Shown here piece after piece: positions 59,658 through 64,000 of a stretch of 64,000 bases of DNA; position 1 is the first letter of the stretch; the number at the start of each line of letters is the position of its first letter. The translations under genes were made by a program, and so were the position numbers. The DNA comes from Oreohelix idahoensis (Eukaryota > Mollusca > Gastropoda > Stylommatophora > Oreohelicidae). The notes under the pieces are model-generated. The model searched no databases, was not told the origin of the DNA, and saw only the letters and a program-made list of their open reading frames with translations. The DNA is taken from contig JAMPIV010017569.1 in assembly GCA_024509875.1 (NCBI GenBank), positions 34,143 through 98,142 of the forward strand, given 5' to 3'.

Positions 59658-62152
59658 ATGTAATAATAATAAAACGTAACTCCAAATCGTCCAGGAATTA
59701 ATAAATTTAATAAAACCAAACGTGTACTAGTGGTAAGTCAGGGCTTACCAACACAAAATTAGCGCAGGATCCACTGGGGCTAAAACTTGAATCAAATTAT
59801 TTATTATGACGTGTATGGGTCCAAACAATAATTGGCGATCGGGGACATAAATAGCACTAACAACTTGCAACTCCCACATTTGCTTTGGGCATAATTATCT
59901 CGATATTAGATCGTCAAAAAAAAAAAAATAGACCTATGAAACGAAGATAACAAATGAAAGAGGAGGAGGTATAATTGGTGTGGGACTAAGGATAACTAAT
60001 CTTACGATGTTAAAGTAGGAAACAGGTAAAGGATAGACTTTAGATCTTTCTTTTTCAACGTATATTACCTGTAAATCGTTCCGTAAAAGGGGTATATAAA
60101 TCGTTTGTAAGTTTGTTCAGCCAAAATCTGATATTGTAACACACTTTGTTTGTTCATAAGTTTATTCGTGTGTACCAGTTTGTTTGTTCAGCAAAATCGT
60201 TTGATAAAGCATTTTGTTGCGTATGAAAGCATCGTTTGTATATTTTCTGTTAGTTAAAAGCCTGTTAGATAAGGTTATTAAGTAATATTGTTTGTAATTT
60301 CTGTTTGTTCAAGGAAATAAATGCGTTTGTATAAATTTTCATGATGCTAAACCAATTTACGTAAAGTCATGTGTTCAGTAAATCGTTTCGTAAGTTTATT
60401 CATAAAAATAATTTGTATGTTTATTAGCAGTGAACCAATTCATATGTTGTATATCAGTGAAAATCGTTTGAATGAGAATGTTGTTGATCAGTAAGGCCGT
60501 TTGTTATACTGTTATTATTTTAGTAATTGGTTAGTAAAAGTTACAAAGAGGCAAACGTGAAGGTAAAGCCTGTAATGCCCTCCAGGCCCTGCACAGAGGG
60601 TGTCGGAAGACAAGTCAAAACGGCATGTAAACAATGTGCCAAACAGTAACACTGACACCTGGATTGATTGAATAGAAAGAAAAATAAAGCTAGGAATTGC
60701 AGAGGCGTAGTAACCGAAAAAGAAGGGTAAATACTGGAATAAAGTATTTTTCAATAAAGAAAGCCAGGGTAACATTGCCCTAAATGCTCTCAACTCAATG
60801 TATGTGCTGAGTTGGTGATCATCTGTAACAAGAGATAAAATTTAGGTTATGAAGTAAAAGGTACATCCATCTTGAATTCAGGACCGTGGACTATGGGAAT
60901 GGTAATTGAGCAGCACCTGGTCAAGGCTTCTTGCCTGAATCCAGAGTTCGGAACAGCAATACTCCCTGTGTCTTTTAGTCTATCAGATGAGGTTCGTCTC
61001 CTGATTTCCCAGAGGAGAATTCGAGCAGAGGAGTCCCCTTTCCTGCCAGCCATACACGCCAGATAAGCATAATTTGTGCCACAGCCTGAGCCCATAAACA
61101 AATTGTCCCCTCAATCTTGAAATGACCACTTTGTAAAACAATGACTTTGTTTCTTTCACATTGAATCACAATTATTCAGATTTTTCTTAATCATCAAAAA
61201 CGCCTTATCATCAAGAACTGTTAAGAAACATCACCAAATACAAAATTATTCCTTAGGAAAGACAAACTAGTTTGAAGTCAGGACTGACCTTTGAGACAAA
61301 AAAAAGTACCTTTAAAACAAGCATCCGAGCTTGAACAAGAACATAAAACCTTATTACCTCATTTTAACCCTACTTTTTTGTTGTGACATCTTGACTGCCA
61401 GACATTAGGATGAAGTAATTTTTTGGGGAATTATATCTCCACTACCCAAGATCTCATATTAGATAACAATCTCTAACATATTACCTTTGTCAATTTAAAT
61501 TGAATTCGTAGATATCCTGTCACACCCCATGAAGTAGAATTATTTTTTTACGTCTTAATGAAGTTCAATTTCTTGTATTTGCTCATTGCCAATTTTTACT
61601 TGTCTATCGTGGGATTGTGTCATGGTACATGGATCGACTATCAATCCGTAGTAATGTGGTCCTCACATATTGTTATCGTTGAAAAGTATACTATTCACTG
61701 TTCTTGAAGATATACTCAGCTAGACGTGATTCTTATATATGGATGAGTGTCACAGTGTTGCTATAAGAGTAGTGAATAAGGATTACCTATCGTGTAATCA
61801 CTCCAACTGATTTATAGTCCAATCTTTACACTTTTAACTATGTGTGCCCCCCCCATATTGATCGGGACGACGAAGCGTATGCCAACCCATCAGGAGATTA
61901 TTGGGAGTGTCCCATTTATCAAGCTTTAGATATGCAGAAGATGTATGTGGGAAGCATTAATCAGATCCATATCACTACCCCTGCATCAGCTAGCACCCTA
62001 ATTAAAGAAATAATTATTTATTTACAAATCACAGAGTCTTGGATCTCCCACCCACAAAACGTAAAGCCTACTCATAAATCAAACACACCAATCCAAGTAT
62101 GACAGTACACTAATTCCCCTATAAATATTTATAACATCCCAACTACACCACA
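59658..62152 (+). repeat. 3' LTR of the second Ty3/gypsy element (approximate left end)
   Basis: Partner of 51003-52851, ending CCCCTATAAATATTTATAAC...CACCACA. It is about 650 bp longer than its partner because of insertions and small indels. Confidence 0.65.
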
Positions 62153-64000
62153 ACCGAACCCACAGTATGATCATTAAACCTGATTCAAACTTCATCATCT
62201 GCCGATCAATGGTACCTAAACAATTGTATAGCGGTAATTGCAGCTAGAGTACCACTGTGCAATCCCCCGAGCAATGCCAGTGGGAGATTTTTACTCCTTG
62301 TAGGTTTCAACCAAGCTGGACTCGGGACTGCTGTGGTTTAGGGGTCAGACAAAAGCCGGTAACTACAGGTCTCCAGGGTGGGGGGTTTTAAATAACAGCA
62401 CAGGGGCCGACACACCACCCTGTCTATGTAAAAAAATCGCACGTTTAACGGAAACAACAATACAAAGTAAAAAAGACTTCGCTGAGGGACGACTATCCGA
62501 ATATCACAGGCTCGTATAACTGACACAGGTTTGGAGAAAGCCGAAAGTAACAGCCCCTTACATCCTGGCCAATGAAAACAGATGTCCCTGACCGGCAAAA
62601 CACGAAAACCAGATTTGTTTTTGGAACTGTACACAACCTACAGTCAATAACTATGAAATGAATGCAGGGAAAAAAAAAAAAAGCTGAGACAAAATCACAT
62701 GCAGAGATGAGTAACTACAAGATAACATAACCAGGGATAAAAGCTAGAGCAGGAAGTGACAGGTAGGGGGGAGAATAAAAACAATACTACAGGTGAAACA
62801 GTACTTTTTATTCTGTCGGTGCAGATAGTGATGGTCCAGCACAAACCCAGGTGTAGCCATTATCCTGGAAGCAAGGAATGAAAGTTCTTTACTGGAATGG
62901 AAACCCATCACAACAGACTGATAATGAGCCGGACTAATAGGGAGGGTCACCAAGTCCCAACTAAATTTATCAATGCTAAGCACCAACAACACGACAGCGA
63001 TTGAAGAAAAAGAATCAAGGAACGAGTTCAATCAACATTAACAACAAGTAAATATGGAAACCTACACCCCAGGTACGAATCTCATTATAGTAATAGGGAG
63101 AACAGTAAAATGCGAAGTGGGAGCACACAAAAATTATAACTAAAGAGATAAAAAAAAAAAAACGTGGGGAAATGCGTCAGTGTTAACAGCAAAATGAAAT
63201 AAGCGGACAAATTAATTTAAGCTTCTTCAGTATTAAAAGAAAAAACAACTGGTCATTAATACAATACGCATGAATGTAGACACTAATTTTCCCCAACACA
63301 CAAAAAGAATTGCACAAGTTAACAAATGGGAAATCACCAAAACGTACTAGACAGAAACCAGATAGATACACAATAATGATCAAAGGTCAAAGATGGAAGG
63401 ACATGCCCAAAACAAGACGTGAAAGTAAAAGAGTCGCAGCATGTGGAAAAGTGATACATCACCTAGTAGTAGCAAGACTAAAAAAAAAAGAAAAAAAAAA
63501 AAAACAAAAAACTAGTGAAACTCAGAGCAGGGCTGGACCATTTTCAGTCAACCATAACAAGATATAAATACAACATCCCGAAAACTGAAGGTAATCACCC
63601 CTCCCATAAAAGCTTTCGTGGTCGACAATATTAACGAGAAGATATGAAGATTATCAAAACACAGAAAGAAACAGAGAACCGAAGATTATATAGGACACAG
63701 CAGAAATGAACACCATCTCAAAAAAATTATACAAGTGTAAACAGCAAGTCATGCTTTGTGTATCCAGGAAATAAAGAGCCCAAGACAGATAACAAAAAAA
63801 ACACCATAAACGCGAACCCACCATAGTCGAAGATAAAAAAAGTAAAAGAAAGAAACAGAAGCTAAGACTCCAGATTTAAAAAGAGTGCAAAATATACTCG
63901 TTAACAAACAAGTCACAGACAGGCTACTAGCTGGTGACAAGAAGTTAAACCGTTCAAACCCGTGCAAAACAAAAGGACCATTTCGGGGATGACCTTTGCA
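62153..64000. other. No gene recognised
   Basis: A-rich sequence with several A-runs (for example near 62670 and 63480-63510). Short frames have no recognisable motif. Confidence 0.4.

Larger units (their letters stand above)
51003..62152 (+). mobile_element. Second Ty3/gypsy element, decayed
   Basis: Paired LTRs enclose Gag (53043-54340) and RT (55920-56945) in plus orientation. No target duplication was found, and the 3' half of pol cannot be read. Confidence 0.7.

Overview
This window looks like a repeat-dominated intergenic stretch of a metazoan nuclear genome, most likely an invertebrate. I found no host protein-coding gene that I can defend, and no rRNA, intact tRNA or CRISPR array. 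Nearly everything recognisable is a transposable element, usually broken and often nested inside another. RTE-type and I/Nimb-type LINE relics, Ty3/gypsy elements, TA-flanked MITEs, a hAT-type MITE and short internal TTAGGG-like repeats fit a mollusc or another non-insect invertebrate, but the sequence does not settle the phylum.

Left part (1-19 kb). A dispersed repeat (230-1133) has a second copy at 34.4-35.3 kb. A 78-bp satellite fills 3974-9382. It is built from a piece of an RTE LINE joined to the end of a MITE that had inserted into that LINE, and the MITE and the rest of the LINE still sit at its right edge (9359-9840). Then come another RTE LINE on the minus strand (10.7-11.8 kb), LINE tails, a 54-bp minisatellite, a GAT microsatellite, a hAT MITE with target duplication (14476-15503), a Tigger-like relic, and an I/Nimb LINE (16.56-18.89 kb) broken by an LTR-like insert and a 311-bp insert with 11-bp target duplication.

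Core (18.9-30.2 kb). A short LTR-like end plus primer binding site precedes a Gag-like ORF that continues, after interruption by a 9.9-kb Ty3/gypsy element, into a LIN28-like cold-shock domain and two CCHC knuckles. The interrupting element (19589-29489) has almost identical LTRs of about 1063 bp and a CAAG target duplication. It encodes Gag, protease, RT, RNase H and part of integrase, but it is defective: a 2004-bp solo LTR sits in RT, the integrase core is deleted, and there are frame breaks.

Middle (30.2-38.6 kb). Several LINE RNase H and C-terminal relics, a (TA)n tract, a 68-bp-arm hairpin, and a TA-flanked foldback MITE whose centre is telomere-like repeat.

Right part (38.6-64 kb). 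Two LTR-like direct repeats with internal tandem repeats of about 70-75 bp flank 7 kb without readable genes. A second Ty3/gypsy element (about 51.0-62.15 kb) has a SCAN-like Gag and a decayed RT. This part has many indels between repeat copies, long homopolymers and long blocks nearly lacking G or C. I suspect low base accuracy in at least some of it, so its broken reading frames should not all be taken as biology.
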